From Molossus alvarezi (lineage: Eukaryota > Chordata > Mammalia > Chiroptera > Molossidae): 64,000 nucleotides of DNA. Both the position numbers and the translations under genes were made by a program. The stretch's first letter is position 1, and the number at the start of each line of letters is the position of its first letter. Where the stretch lies: contig CM073890.1 of assembly GCA_037176705.1 (NCBI GenBank), positions 96,958,591 through 97,022,590 of the forward strand, read 5' to 3'. This document shows positions 13,341 through 25,335 of the stretch, piece by piece. The notes below the pieces were generated by a model, which was not told the origin of the DNA, searched no databases, and saw nothing but the letters and a program-made list of their open reading frames with translations.

Positions 13341-15128
13341 GAAGGAAGGGAAAGATTTAAAAGTTGTCAGTAGGCAAATATCAGAAAATAAAGTCAGATT
13401 TCTATCACAATGTTACACCTGCATGAACGTACTGCCTCCTTGACCATGTCTTCCATAGATTCCCATGCACTGCAGGGTTTCAATCCCTGTGATCATCCCG
13501 GGCTCATAATTCCTGCTCCCTGTGATACTGACATGCGTCTCATCCTCCAAGGCTGTTTGTGTTTTTGTCCTTGGGTTGACCAAGATGCAGAATTGAGTCC
13601 TTTTACATGACAGAAACAACTATGGCAAAAATGTCCCACATACACAAGACATCTGTATTTGTCGCATACTGTCCTACAAGTCTGACAACTCAAGGGAAGA
13701 GAGCAATAGGGAGATTGCTGGTCCCACTGAGAGGGATTTGCCATACTTCTTGGAAGGCAGAAGTACCTACATAAGTTTGGGCTTTAAATAACTAGTAGTG
13801 GGTTTTTTTCTTTATGACATAAGAAAGAAGCCCACCCCTTGATTACATGAGATTACATGCAGACAAATGCTGACACAGAGTTGGTTGATCTTATTGGTTT
13901 CTTTAATGCTAAATAAGGAAACTTGCCTTAGTCTCAGGAGACAGAAATTCTAGGGTCCCCCTGGAAAGTAAAACTGAAGGCCATAGAAGCTCTCTCTAAA
14001 TTAAATTCTGTTATTCACATAAAGTCCATAAAGGGGAGCTCTTACAGAAAGAATCCAAATTCTGTTTCCCTCTAACGTTTTTTTCCACCGAAAATATATC
14101 TCAGAAAACATCTCGAACCATTTTTGTTAATCCTAATATATATATAATATGTATGTATATATGTGTGTGTGAATATATAATGTATATTCCCTAGTGACAT
14201 GTGGGGCTGAGAGGCAAACTACTTTAACTACAGTGTTAACTTGGCACCGTGAGCTGAGTTTATTTGCAAACAGTAAGCCTCTGTGGATGCCCTCTTGCAA
14301 TGATGTCACTGCTGAGCACTGACCAAGGACGACAGCTCTGGAAGCCACAGACGGTGCCTCTCCCTTCCCTGATCTACCTCCTGACAAGATCCCACTGCGG
14401 AGGACAATCTGATGAATGCACTTGCTTGGCTTGGTCTTAGAATATAAATAATTTGGATGACTCAGATATGAATTTCAAGGTTTATTGTTCCCAAATGTTA
14501 GGACACATGGTTTTACAAACAGCATATTCATCTTATATGGAAGCACATAAGCCTTTTTCCCAACAAAGGAGGGCCATAGGCTACACATCTAGAACATATT
14601 CAAGATTAAGACAACCCTGCCTCACCCAAATTTGTTAAAATATTAGCAGGTGACTGTATAGGAACAGAGATATGAATGTCAGTTTTACATGTTAAACATA
14701 AAAATAAAAAATATTACCTTGAGCTTAAAGTATCATATATCTATGATTAATAATGGACCTATTTTCTCTTTCATGAATTATTCTTTATAAGTAATTTTTT
14801 CATCTCATTCAATTCAAATCACCAGAAGTGGTTTCTTGCAAAATATGTTCAAGGATCCAAAGGAATCAATTAATCTTTGTAATTAAGCATTTCATGTCTC
14901 TCTCTAAAAAAAAAAAAAGAAAAAAAATTAATATTAAAACAGATGATATACCTTGACGTACTTTATCCTTTAACCCACACTAATGCAGCATAGTTTCTAT
15001 AAGTGTGTTTGTGGGTTTAAATAATTGTGAATAAATTTATATTAAAAAGAATAATACAGTCATAGATCAGGCTAACCAGAATTTGAAATGGAAAAAGCCA
15101 GTGGCATTTATCTTGAGAATCCCAAGGG
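13341..15128. other. Intergenic, no gene seen
   Basis: Contains a TA/TG microsatellite at about 14138-14185 and an A-run at 14907-14927. No recognisable coding sequence. Confidence 0.5.
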
Positions 15129-15129
15129 T

Positions 15130-15370
15130 TTCTCAAGATCTGGGGTCAGAAAGATCTCATTTGAATTCTGGGTTAATTATTAATGTTATATTTGGCAAGT
15201 CACTTGTCCTCTCTGTGCCTTAGTCTTCTTATCTTCCAATTGGAGATAAAAAAAAAAAAAAATACTACCTCAATAGGTTAGTTGTGAGAACTAATTTAAA
15301 TAGAATAACTTCCAGAAAAAAGCAGAGCACCCTGCCCCCCTCGCAGGGGCACCCAGCACCTAGCAACTAT
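15130..15370 (+). mobile_element. MIR SINE relic
   Basis: GGCAAGTCACTTGTCCTCTC, TGTGCCTTAGTCTTCTTATC and AGTTGTGAGAACTAATTTAA match the MIR core and 3' region, with a 15-base A-run expanded inside it (15248-15262). Confidence 0.75.
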
Positions 15371-15599
15371 AGTTACGATAGTACAGTTGCATTTTCTGGG
15401 TGATACTAAAACTACAGGACACTTTTTTTTCTCCACTTCTAAAAACACATATTCTTCTGAATTAAGATGTCATCACCATAGAAAGATGACTTTTAAGGCT
15501 GTTTGGTTTGTATGTGTCTCAAGTGTATCTTTTAAATATTCATTATTCTCTCTCTCTCTTAATGCTCAGGTGCACATGAGACAAAGAAACTGCCACAAA

Positions 15600-15612
15600 G
15601 TAAATAAATAAG

Positions 15613-15647
<35 letters not shown>

Positions 15648-15650
15648 GCA
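15600..15650. repeat. (AAAT)n microsatellite
   Basis: About 12 AAAT units with occasional AAGT, in otherwise unannotated intergenic DNA. Confidence 0.95.
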
Positions 15651-16638
15651 AAAATAATGTTTCTTCTTCCTGTTCTGAGAATGTCTCTCTGTCAGGAAAT
15701 GCAGTAGTTTATGGGGAACTTATGTTCCCATATAAGTTACAGAACTTGTACCCTAAGGTATGCGGCAGTCCAATTGAGTTTACGAGTTGTTTTCCTCTTA
15801 CAAAATCCCCTGCAAATGTTTAACTTGCAGATGGGACCAAGCTTATTCTTTCAACCGCACCAGTTTCCAGGCTAATTTGAATGAAGTCACGTGGTGGGGA
15901 AGGAGTTTGAGAGTTTTCGGAGTAGTGGACCTAGGAGCCACATTGCTCAGCGATGAGTCATCAGAAAGCATGGAGAGATCAATCAGGAACTTCAGCTTTT
16001 TGATTCAACTACCATCAGAGTCTAAGACAACAATTGAGGAAGCGACCAATTATCAGCCTGGCCTAGTTTTTCCTACTGGCATCCACTCTAGAACAGATGA
16101 AAGTCCTAGAAAGCGAGGAGGAGAAATGAGATTATTTTGGCACAGGGTGTTCTCTATGCCTTGTTCCCACCTTTACCCCCGGGATGTATCTGGATGGACT
16201 TCGGAGCAGCCATAGAATTTCTCACAAGCGCTTGAGGATGATCAGGAGCAGAGAAGCCCCGTGAATCACCAGTCCCTCCCGGACCCCAGCTGGGCCGTCC
16301 CACCAGGGGGTGTGGAAGGTGGAACCGAGAAGTCAGAGAGGAGTGTGGGACGGGAGGGCAGCCAAGGCTCTTTCCTTGTGTCCGGGAGGAAAAGCACAGA
16401 GTTGGACGAGAGTTGGTTCCCTCAGCCAAGATGAGGGGTTCCACTGAGGTGCCCGTGTCCCAGCCAGGGACTGGCTGAGGATGTGGCTGCCACGGAGAAC
16501 GCCCGCGTGGACTGGACGGCGAAAGCCCAGTGAACTGACTCTGCTAACCTGGGCATGGTTAGAATCAGGTGGGTTCTGTTTTGGGTTCTGTTTTTTACAC
16601 CAAGCATAATGAGGACTTTTTGTATAAAGAAAATTCAG
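15651..16638. other. Intergenic, no gene recognised
   Basis: Includes a locally GC-richer block at about 16100-16550. Open frames of up to 142 codons here overlap on both strands and match no family I know. Confidence 0.45.
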
Positions 16639-16862
16639 TTCGGCCAGCGTGGCTCCGGAAGAACAGTGACCCATACACCAAGAGGTCGCCGGTTCGATTC
16701 CCGGTCAGGGCCCAGGTCCAGGTTGTGGGCCCATCCCCAGTGGGGGGCATGCAGGAGGCGGCCAATGGATGTTCTCTCTCATCGATGTTTCTCTCTCTCC
16801 TCTTCTCCCTTCCTCTCTCTTCTTCTCCCTTCCTCTCTCTCTAAAATCAATAAAGAAAAAAC
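16639..16862 (+). mobile_element. Ves SINE, type B
   Basis: CGGCCAGCGTGGCTCCGG head, GGTTCGATTCCCGGTCAGGG B-box and a duplicated CT-rich segment before AAAATCAATAAAGAAAA. No clear TSD seen. Confidence 0.9.
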
Positions 16863-17249
16863 AATTTTTAATTCATTTGTAGGAAAAAATAACGATACAT
16901 TTTTGCACACACGCTTTTCCAAAGAGGTTGTTGGTGCCCGAGGGAGAGAGCCCGGATTCTTACCGAGATCTTATGTCCCAGATGCCAAGGGCAGGAAAGT
17001 CGAGGTAAATCCCATATTTCCTACCTCCAAATTATACCAATTTTCAGAACTGAGTTAAATAATTTAACTCCTTTATTTATTATTCTATATTCTCCGTGTT
17101 GAAGGATTTCATCTACCAAATAAGTTATGTGTTGAGGAATAATTAATTCATATTTTCACATTTTAAACCAAGGGATATACAGCTAATTTTCAGTGTTTCT
17201 CATCAGCTTGAATTGATTGAGTCACTCCAGGTCAATGAGAGACTAATAT

Positions 17250-19215
17250 ATTTATTTTTCTTTTTTTCAGACTTGATTTTTTTTTAGAGAACTTTCATGT
17301 TAAAGCAAAATTGAGAGGAAGGTACAGCGATTTCCCATATGCCCTCATCCCTCATACATGCATAGCCTCTACCATTATTAACATCCCCCACCAGAGTGGT
17401 CTATGTGTTACCAGGGATGAATCTACATTGACATATCGTAATCACCAGAAGTCCATGGTTTCTTTGAGGGTTTGCTTTTAATGTTGTAAAATCTTTGGGT
17501 TTGAACAAATGTATAATTACATGTACTCATCATTATAAAATCATATAGACTATTTTCACTGCCCTAAAAATCCTCTGTTCTCTGCCTATCCAACCATCCC
17601 TTAACCTCCAACCCTGGCAAACACTGAACTTTTCATTGTCTCTTCTTTTGCCTTTTCCATAAGGCCTTATAGTTGGAGTCAGACAGCATGCAGCCTTTCC
17701 AGATCAGTTTCTTTTACTTAGTAATAGGCATTTAAGTTTCTTCCTTGTCTTTTCATGGCGTGATAGTTTATTTCCTTTTAGTGTGGAAAATATCCCATTG
17801 TCTGATGTATCACAATTTGTTCACCCAATCGTCTACTGAAGGACATTGCATTGCCTCCGAGTTGGGGAAATTATGTATTAAGGCTGCTATAAACATCATT
17901 GTGCAGACTGTTGTGTGGACACAAGTTTTCACTTCATTTGAGTAAAATATCAAGCAGCACAGTTGTGGTCAGTTGTGTAAGAAGCCATCAAACTATCTTC
18001 CAAAGTGGCTACCCACTTTGCATTCCCATCAGCAATGAATGAGGGTCCCTACTGCTCCACATCCTTCCCAGCACTTGGCATGGTCACTGTTTTCAATTTG
18101 GGACATTCTGGTAGATGTTAGTGCTATCGGGTTGTTGCTGTAATTTGAATTTTCCTGATAGCATGTGATGTGGAGCATCTTCCCAGATGCTTATTTGCTA
18201 TCTGTATATATTCTTTAGTGATGTGTCCGTTAGAGTCTTTGCTCCATTTTTAAATTAGATTGTTTGTTTTCTTATTGTGGAGTTTTAAGTTCTTTGTATA
18301 TTTTGGATAACAGTCTTTTATCAGACGTGTCTTTTGCCAATATTTTCTCCCAGTTTGTGGTTTGTCTTCTATCTCTTGGCATTGTCTTTCATCAAACAAA
18401 AGTTTTTAATTTTAGTGAAGTCCAGTTTATTAATTATTTCTTTCATAGATTATATCTTCAGTTCTATACCTAAAAGGCATCATCATGGCCCTAGCCAATT
18501 TTTCTCAGTGGTTAGAGCATCGGCCTGGGGACCAAAGGGTCGTGGATTTGATTTCCTGTCAAGGGCATGCACCTGGGTTGCAGGTTTGATCCCCCACCCC
18601 GGTGGGAGTTGTGCAGGAGGCAACCAATCAATGTGTCTCTCTCACATCGATGTTTCTCTCTCTCTCTCTCTTTCTCCCTCCCCTTCCCACTCTATTGAAA
18701 AAGCAATAGCCTTGGGTGAGAATTAAAAAAAATTAAAAAGGCATTACCATGGCCAAAGTCATTTATGTTTTCTCCTGTGTTATCTTCTAGGAGTTTTGTA
18801 GTTTTGCAATCTATATTTGTCTATGATTCATTTTAAGTTAATTTTGTGAAAGGTGTACAGTCTATGTCTAGACTCATTTTGGCACGTGGGTGTCCAGTTG
18901 CTTCAGCGCCACGTGAACAGACTGTCATTGCATCTTTGTACAGCTTTTGTTTCTTTGTCAAAAATTACGTGACTATATTTACGTGAGTACATTTCTGGGC
19001 TTTCTATTCTGTTCCATTGATCTATTTGTTGGTTCTTTTGCCAATATAACACTGTTCTGATTACTGTAACTTTATAGTGAGTCTTGAAGTCAGATAGCAT
19101 CTTTCCTCCCACTATCTTCTGCTCCTTCAATATCGTGTTGGCTACTCTGGGTCTTTTGCCTCTTCGTATAATCTTTAAAATCAGGTTACTGATATACATT
19201 TGTCTTTTCATCTGA
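17250..19215 (-). mobile_element. L1 LINE ORF2 relic, antisense, split by a Ves SINE
   Basis: The plus strand reads the complement of L1 ORF2: CTCCACATCCTTCCCAGCAC, TTTTGCCAATATTTTCTCCC, GTTCTATACCTAAAAGGCAT and GGCTACTCTGGGTCTTTTGC. Many stops interrupt it. A Ves copy sits at 18489-18738. Confidence 0.88.
18489..18738 (+). mobile_element. Ves SINE, type A, nested in L1
   Basis: Flanked by a diverged duplication of the L1 target (AAAGGCATCATCATGG upstream, AAAGGCATTACCATGG at 18738 onward). It is more diverged from the type A pattern than its neighbours, hence probably older. Confidence 0.93.
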
Positions 19216-19946
19216 GTGATTCATCTCAATCAATCTTTCCACTTTGGTTGCCTGGAACATCAGTGTGAGGCATATCTGCGCAGTCACTGAAATTATGTTT
19301 ATCCTTATGGTTGGAAAATTTGATTTTCTTCTCTAATTCTTGTTTTTCTTCTTTTATTTAATTTTATTTTTTGAATCATATTACTGCAATGCAATAAATA
19401 TAAAAATGGATGACACAGTCAACCAGGTCTTTATACTTTCCATGGTTCACCTGCCTTGCGGTGATGGAGACCTTTTAGTCAATAAACTTGGGAACTAGCA
19501 ATACGATTACCATTTTCACCTTCAACTAATGCATTTCATTCTTGGTTTTTGTGACTTAGGAAGGGAGTCACTATTCTTCACGAGACAAGAGGGAAATCAG
19601 ACTTCTGGGTGATCAGCCTTTTCAAGTGGGTTATTGGCTTACAAGCTCCTATTAACAAAGTCCTCAATAACCCTGATTTCCTCTGATTTGAATACTGTTG
19701 CATTGAAGAGATTCCTCTGCCTTCTTTCGTTGTGCAGAAACCTGAGTTGGTTCTTTACTGATAACACACAGAATATGATCCAAAATGACCAAGCAAGATA
19801 TGCAGAGTAGACAACTGCTTTAAATGTCTGTTTCAACATATTCTCTTTCAAAAATAGAGCAAATTCTTTGCTAATAACAAATATTGGTGAGCTACTGGCA
19901 TTAAAAATGGTTTTACTTATTTTATCAATTAAAATATGAGTACCTC
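19216..19946. other. Intergenic, no gene seen
   Basis: AT-rich sequence; no repeat family or gene recognised. Confidence 0.5.
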
Positions 19947-20203
19947 GCCCTGGCCGGTTTGGCTCAGCGGTTAGAGCGTCGGCCTGCGGTCCTGAGAGAC
20001 CCGGGTTCGGTTCCCGCTAAGGGCATGTACCTCAGTTGCAGTTTGTCCCCGGCCCTGGTCGGTTGTGCGGGTGGCAGCCACTCGATGTGTCCCTTTCACA
20101 TCGATGTTTCTCTCTCTCTCTGTTCCTCTCTCTCCCCACCCCACTCTACCTGAACAAAAAATGGAAAAATGTCCTCGGGTGAGGATAAAAAAAAAATATA
20201 TAT
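19947..20203 (+). mobile_element. Ves SINE, type A
   Basis: Near-consensus type A copy with an exact 13-bp TSD (ATATGAGTACCTC at 19934-19946 and 20204-20216). The A-tail has grown a short TA repeat. Confidence 0.96.
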
Positions 20204-20279
20204 ATATGAGTACCTCTACCCAATTTCAACTTTCATACATGCTTCTCCATTATTTCTAATGAGATAAAGTAGTTAACTT

Positions 20280-20525
20280 ATTAGTTAACATTTTGAGCAC
20301 TTATTATGTACCCCACACAGTCTTAAATAATTTTATATTTATTTCACATAATCTTCTTAACACTCTTATGAAATGTTGATGTCATTTTCTCTCCTTTTTA
20401 GATGAAGAAACTGATGCAGAAGAATATTAAACTTTTCCCCCTAGATCATAGTCTGATAACTGAAAAACAAGAATTTGAATCTAGGTAAACTCTAAACTCC
20501 TAAGACTGTATTCTTAATCACTTCT
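20280..20525 (-). mobile_element. MIR SINE relic
   Basis: Antisense MIR: TTTTTAGATGAAGAAACTGA, AACAAGAATTTGAATCTAGG and CTCCTAAGACTGTATTCTTA. Confidence 0.7.
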
Positions 20526-20689
20526 TTGATGGCCTCTATCTCATTCTAAACTATTTTTAACTACTTGAATATACTACAGTCTCCCCAAAACACTAGGATT
20601 TAAAATCACTTGTATTGAATTTATATGCATGACCAACATTCATTAAACGTTTGCATGTCATTTCTTGTTCGCTGAAAATTCTTCCCTAG

Positions 20690-21180
20690 AAAGCTTATAT
20701 TTATCCTTCAAGGCTCCAAATCCCTTCCTCGGTGGAGCCTACCTCTCCCTCTCCTCCTCCAGATAGTAGTTGTTGCTTCATCTTCCATGCTTACTTAGCA
20801 CCTTGTTCATACCTTGTGATAGAACTTAACCCTATAACTGTAAGACTTTCTTTTTTTTTTTTTTTATCCTCACCCGAGGACATTTTTCCATTCTTTGTTC
20901 AGGTAGAGTGGGAGGGAGAGAGAGGAACAGAGAGAGAGAGAGAAACATCGGTGTGAAAGGGACACATCGAGTGGCTGCCACCCGCACAACCGACCAGGGC
21001 CGGGGACAAACTGCAACTGAGGTACGCGCCCTTAGCGGGAACCGAACCCGGGTCTCTCAGGACCGCAGGCCGACGCTCTAACCGCTGAACCAAACCGGCC
21101 AGGGCTGTAAGACTTTCTTTAAGGCAGCTGGCTGTTCTATTTCTTTGACACCTGGTAGGTGCTAAATATATTTTTCTGAG
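20690..21180 (+). mobile_element. L2 LINE 3' fragment split by a Ves SINE
   Basis: TCCTTCAAGGCTCCAAATCC, then CTTACTTAGCACCTTGTTCA, resuming after the SINE with ACACCTGGTAGGTGCTAAAT. This is the L2 3'-end order. Confidence 0.65.
20854..21104 (-). mobile_element. Ves SINE, type A, nested in L2
   Basis: Near-consensus reverse copy with an exact 16-bp TSD (CTGTAAGACTTTCTTT at 20838-20853 and 21105-21120). Confidence 0.96.
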
Positions 21181-21259
21181 ATAAACATATAAGAATTCCT
21201 CAAGTCCCTCCCACCCGCCCAATAATTATTCTGGGATGAAATTCAAGAACAAATAATGA

Positions 21260-21507
21260 GCCCTGGCCAGTTTGGCTCAGCGGTTAGAGTGTCGGCCTGC
21301 GGTCCGGAGAGACCCGGGTTCGGTTCCCGCTAGGGGCACGTACTTCGGTTGCAGTTTGTCCCCGGCCCTGGTTGGTCGTGCGGGTGGCAGCCACTCGATG
21401 TGTCCCTTCACGTCGATGTTTCTCACTCTCTCTCCCTTCCTCTCTCTCCCTCCCACTCTATCTGTACAAAAAATGGAAAAATATCCTCAGGTGAGGATAA
21501 AAAAAAA
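21260..21507 (+). mobile_element. Ves SINE, type A
   Basis: Exact 15-bp TSD (AAGAACAAATAATGA at 21245-21259 and 21508-21522). With the copy at 20854 it forms an inverted pair of SINEs about 155 bp apart. Confidence 0.96.
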
Positions 21508-21522
21508 AAGAACAAATAATGA

Positions 21523-22625
21523 ATATACTTTTTGGGGCAAGAGGAAGAATAAGTGCATATAATTTATGCATAACTAGAACAAGTGAAATCTCAAAGAGAT
21601 GGAAGAATACTGTGGAAGCCATGTCTATTTCCTAACCTACAGCAATATGCTTCTAAAGATAATATCCCACAGAAGAACAGAATTCATCCAGAATACCTTT
21701 CTACACGTCACAAGGATGAAGGAGATGCATAGCCCTCTGCTCATCTTCATGGCGAAGCCCTAAGTTTGGAGGCCTTCCCAGATCACATCAAACGTCAACA
21801 CTGACATCTGCTGGAAATGCACACTGTCCGCATTCTCTGCAGTTGGTTAAAGAAAAGAAAGAAGTGCACAGAAAAAAAATGATCAGAAACTACTGAAAAA
21901 GGACCACAGAACCCAAACAAAGAACTAATATATGAAGAAAATGTGAGCATGCACAATGTTTTAATGAGAATATAATCTTGGCAAGCAAATTTTGAAGATA
22001 AACAGACCTATATCTATGACTGAATTGGCCCCAAAAATGTATTTGATTTTTTTTTTTTTTAAGCAAAATAGGATAAATATCTCTGTATGTGAAGGATTCA
22101 ATTGCTTTGCACTTCACGTTTCATAAATAGCATGGTTGTGCTCTCTGGATCAGAGAAACGCCAAACCATTTTGAGGCTTTGGTGGTCATGGAGATGGAGA
22201 ACACGGGTTTGGTGCGGGGCTTGTTGCTGTGGCGTGTGTCACCTTGCTCATTCTCCTAAGTGTCCTTTCTGCAGTCTCACCCTTGATAGTAATGACATGT
22301 TTGGGAAATAGTCAAACTGAAGAAGAATATACTTTACTCCACTTGTTTTGTTTTTTTTATAAATTTTAAGTATAATTCAATGTAAAATATTTCTTTTTAT
22401 ACTTATTTTTCTTATATATTGAAATTCTTTGGTAAGGAAAAAAATCTGTGACTTGAGGAATATATTTCATTTTATTTCAAAAAAAAAACCCCAGTATGCT
22501 CATAATTGTTACCTATAAAAATTAACTCCTAGCTTCCTAGCATGAGTCTTTCATGTGAAGAGATGTTCATATTTTCTTCTAAATTTATTTCTTTTGGAAA
22601 AATAGGTATTTATTTTGTTCCTTTT
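21523..22625. other. Intergenic, no gene seen
   Basis: AT-rich unique sequence. The GC-richer 22140-22310 stretch has no recognisable family. Confidence 0.5.
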
Positions 22626-22629
22626 GCTT

Positions 22630-23215
22630 TTTGCTTTTTTATAAATATTTTTATTATAAAATATAACAAGTAGACAAAAAAGTACGTAATACACAAATGT
22701 ACAGCTTAATGCATTATAATAAAATGAGCACTAAGGTAACCATCATTCAGATAAAGACAAACATTGGCAATCAGGCGTACAAGAATCCAAGTTGTCTCTT
22801 CTCAGTTACAATCCAACTCTTGCTGTTTTTTACATTTAACCCCTAAGTATACGTCTCTGAATACTATAGTGTTGCTAGAATTTAATCTTTATATAATGGG
22901 CTCTTAGTGAACGTTTTCTTTTACATTTGGCTTTATTCAGTCAACATTCTGTGAGCTCCATCCAGGTCACTGCATGTAGCTGTGATTTTTTTTATCTTCA
23001 TTGCTCACTATTTTTCATTTTATGACTCTATTACTATTTGTTCATCCAATCTATTGTTTATGAATACTTGGGTCATTTCTCATTTGGAACAGTTTCCAAT
23101 TCTTTTATACACATTTCTATGCACTTCTCATGGTGCATTTGCAAGCATTTTTGTTAGTTATAAACCCAAGAGTGGATTTGCTGGGTTATAGGTTATAGGG
23201 GTCTTCAACTTCAGT
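22630..23215 (-). mobile_element. Old L1-family relic, antisense
   Basis: TACAGCTTAATGCATTATAA, GTAACCATCATTCAGATAAAG, GAGCTCCATCCAGGTCACTG and TTCATCCAATCTATTGTTTA are antisense L1-type phrases with heavy divergence. Confidence 0.65.
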
Positions 23216-23227
23216 AACACAAAATCT

Positions 23228-23460
23228 TTTTTTTCCCCTCACCTGAGGACATTTTTGCATTTATCTTTAGATAGAGCGAGAGGGAGAGAGAGAGAGAAAC
23301 ATCTATGTGAGAGAGACACATTAAGTGACTGCCACCCACACGACCCCAACCGGAACCAGGGACAAACTGCAACCGAGGTACGTGCCTTAGCGGGAACTGA
23401 ACCTGGGTCTCTCTGGACCGCAGGCCAATGCTCTAACTGCTGAGCCAAACCGGCCAGGGC
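23228..23460 (-). mobile_element. Ves SINE, type A
   Basis: Reverse copy from CTCACCTGAGGACATTTTTG to GAGCCAAACCGGCCAGGGC. No duplicated target is visible, perhaps because it joined the L1 relic edge. Confidence 0.93.
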
Positions 23461-24150
23461 TCTAGAAGTTTTTAAAATAATCTTGTTTATTTGACCTCTG
23501 TTGGCCCTCCTATTCAGTTTCTTAATGTTCTGTTGAACAGAATTACTTCATTTGAACACAGTAAAATTTATCAAGTTGCACCACGTAAATGACTTTAGAT
23601 TGAATGTTTCTTATATCTGAGGTTCTGGCAAGCAAGTCGCCTCATCCTTATGGGTATATAAATACATATAGTAAGGATGCAGAAAAAGATAAGACCCGTT
23701 GGGAAACCATGTGTCTTCAGATACGTTTTCCATTGTGAGCTGATCCTGTCCTCATAGATGTTATAAAACACTTAAGATTCTATCTGAGAAAGAGGTGTTT
23801 ATCTATGTCCCTATTGAATTCTCTCATTCTCTTTCCATCAATCCTATGGCTTTCCACCAGGTCACACAGGAAGTTCGGTGTCACCCTGTCTCCTTCCTGT
23901 TTCTATTTCCCCTCCACGTGCAATCAATTACAAATCACACTCCTTGAAACTTCTACATTTTATGTTTCTTCCTATCCCTTGAGCAGCCAGGTATATGCAC
24001 CTCTTGGATCTCCAGTTGTGCCGGAAGCGCGGCTGACCCTGAATGCACACGTGTCATACCAAGGCCGTAGTTCTCGTGAGCCACTTTTTTTTTTTTCTTG
24101 CATTATAGCGTAGTGAGAAAATGAAGGTCTTTTACAACTTTTACTATTTT
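23461..24150. other. Intergenic, no gene seen
   Basis: Unremarkable sequence without a recognisable gene or repeat. Confidence 0.5.
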
Positions 24151-24154
24151 TTAT

Positions 24155-25335
24155 CAATACATTTTTAATTGAGATATAATTGACATATATCATGATAATA
24201 GTTTCAGGTATACCACATAAAGATTCAGTATTTGTATATGTTGCAAAATGATCACCACAGTAAGTCTAGTAAATATTCATCACCACACACAGCTACAATT
24301 TTTTCTTCTTGTGATGAGAAATTTTAAAATCTACTCTCTTAACCTTCAAACATGCAATAAAGTATTAGCAATACAGTTACCATGCTGTGTATTAGATCCC
24401 CAGGATTTACTTGTTTTTAACTGGAAGTTTGTACATTCTCATCACTTTTACTTTTGTCCACCCTCAACCCCAACCTCTGTCAATTGCAATGTGTTCTCTG
24501 TATCTGTGAGTTAGGTTTTGTTTTATTTTGTTTTTAGAGTCCACATATAAGTGAAGGCATATGACATTTATCGCTGTCTGACTTATTTCACTTAGCATAA
24601 CACCCTCACAATCTATCCATGTTGTCACCATAGTAAGATTTTATTTTCTATGGCTGAATAATATTTCACTGTATATGCAGGAGTGGGCAAAAGTAGGTTT
24701 ACAGTTGTGAGCATTTAAAACAGAGTTTATTCTTGTATTATTATTTATGAATTATTGCATTATTTATTTGTGTTACATCAGTAAACCTACTTTTGTCCAC
24801 CCCTGCATACATCACATTGTCTTGATCCATTCAGCTACCAATGAATTGCTTCAATGCCTTGGCTATTGTAAATAATGCCACAATGAACATGGGAGTCCAG
24901 ATATCTTTTCAAGTTAGTGTTTTCACGTTCTTCAAATAAATACTCAAAAGTGGAGGTGCTGAATCATATGGTAGTTTTATTTTTTGAGGAACCTCCACAC
25001 TGTTACCACAGTGGCTGCACCAAGTTACATTCCCACTGACAGAGCAGGGTGGTTCCCTTTTCTCCACATTTTCACCAACACTTGTTATTTCTTGACTTTT
25101 TGATAATAGCTATTCTAAGATGTATGAGGTGATATCTCATTGTGGTTTTGATGAATGGCGATGCTGAGCATATTTTCACTATATCTGTTGGCCATCTGTT
25201 TGTCTTTGGAAACATTTCTATTTAGATCCTCTGTCCACTTTTAAGTTAAATTGTTTGTTTAGTTTTTTTTGTGTGTTTGTTTTTGGCTGTTGGGTTGTAT
25301 GAGTTCTCTGGATATTAACCCCTTATTAGATGAGG
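24155..25335 (-). mobile_element. L1 LINE relic, antisense, carrying a MITE
   Basis: Complement of L1 ORF2 and 3' region: ATTGAGATATAATTGACATA, ACTTATTTCACTTAGCATAA, CAGTGGCTGCACCAAGTTAC and TGGATATTAACCCCTTATTA. It stops abruptly at about 25335 where GC-rich sequence begins. Confidence 0.88.
24676..24807. mobile_element. Mariner/Tc1-type MITE (132 bp)
   Basis: Terminal inverted repeats of 27 bp (starting TGCAGGAGTGGGCAAAAGTA) match at 25 of 27 positions. They are flanked by TA on both sides (24674-24675 and 24808-24809). The AT-rich interior cannot encode a transposase. It interrupts the L1 phrase around ATATTTCACTGTATA, proving insertion. Confidence 0.85.
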
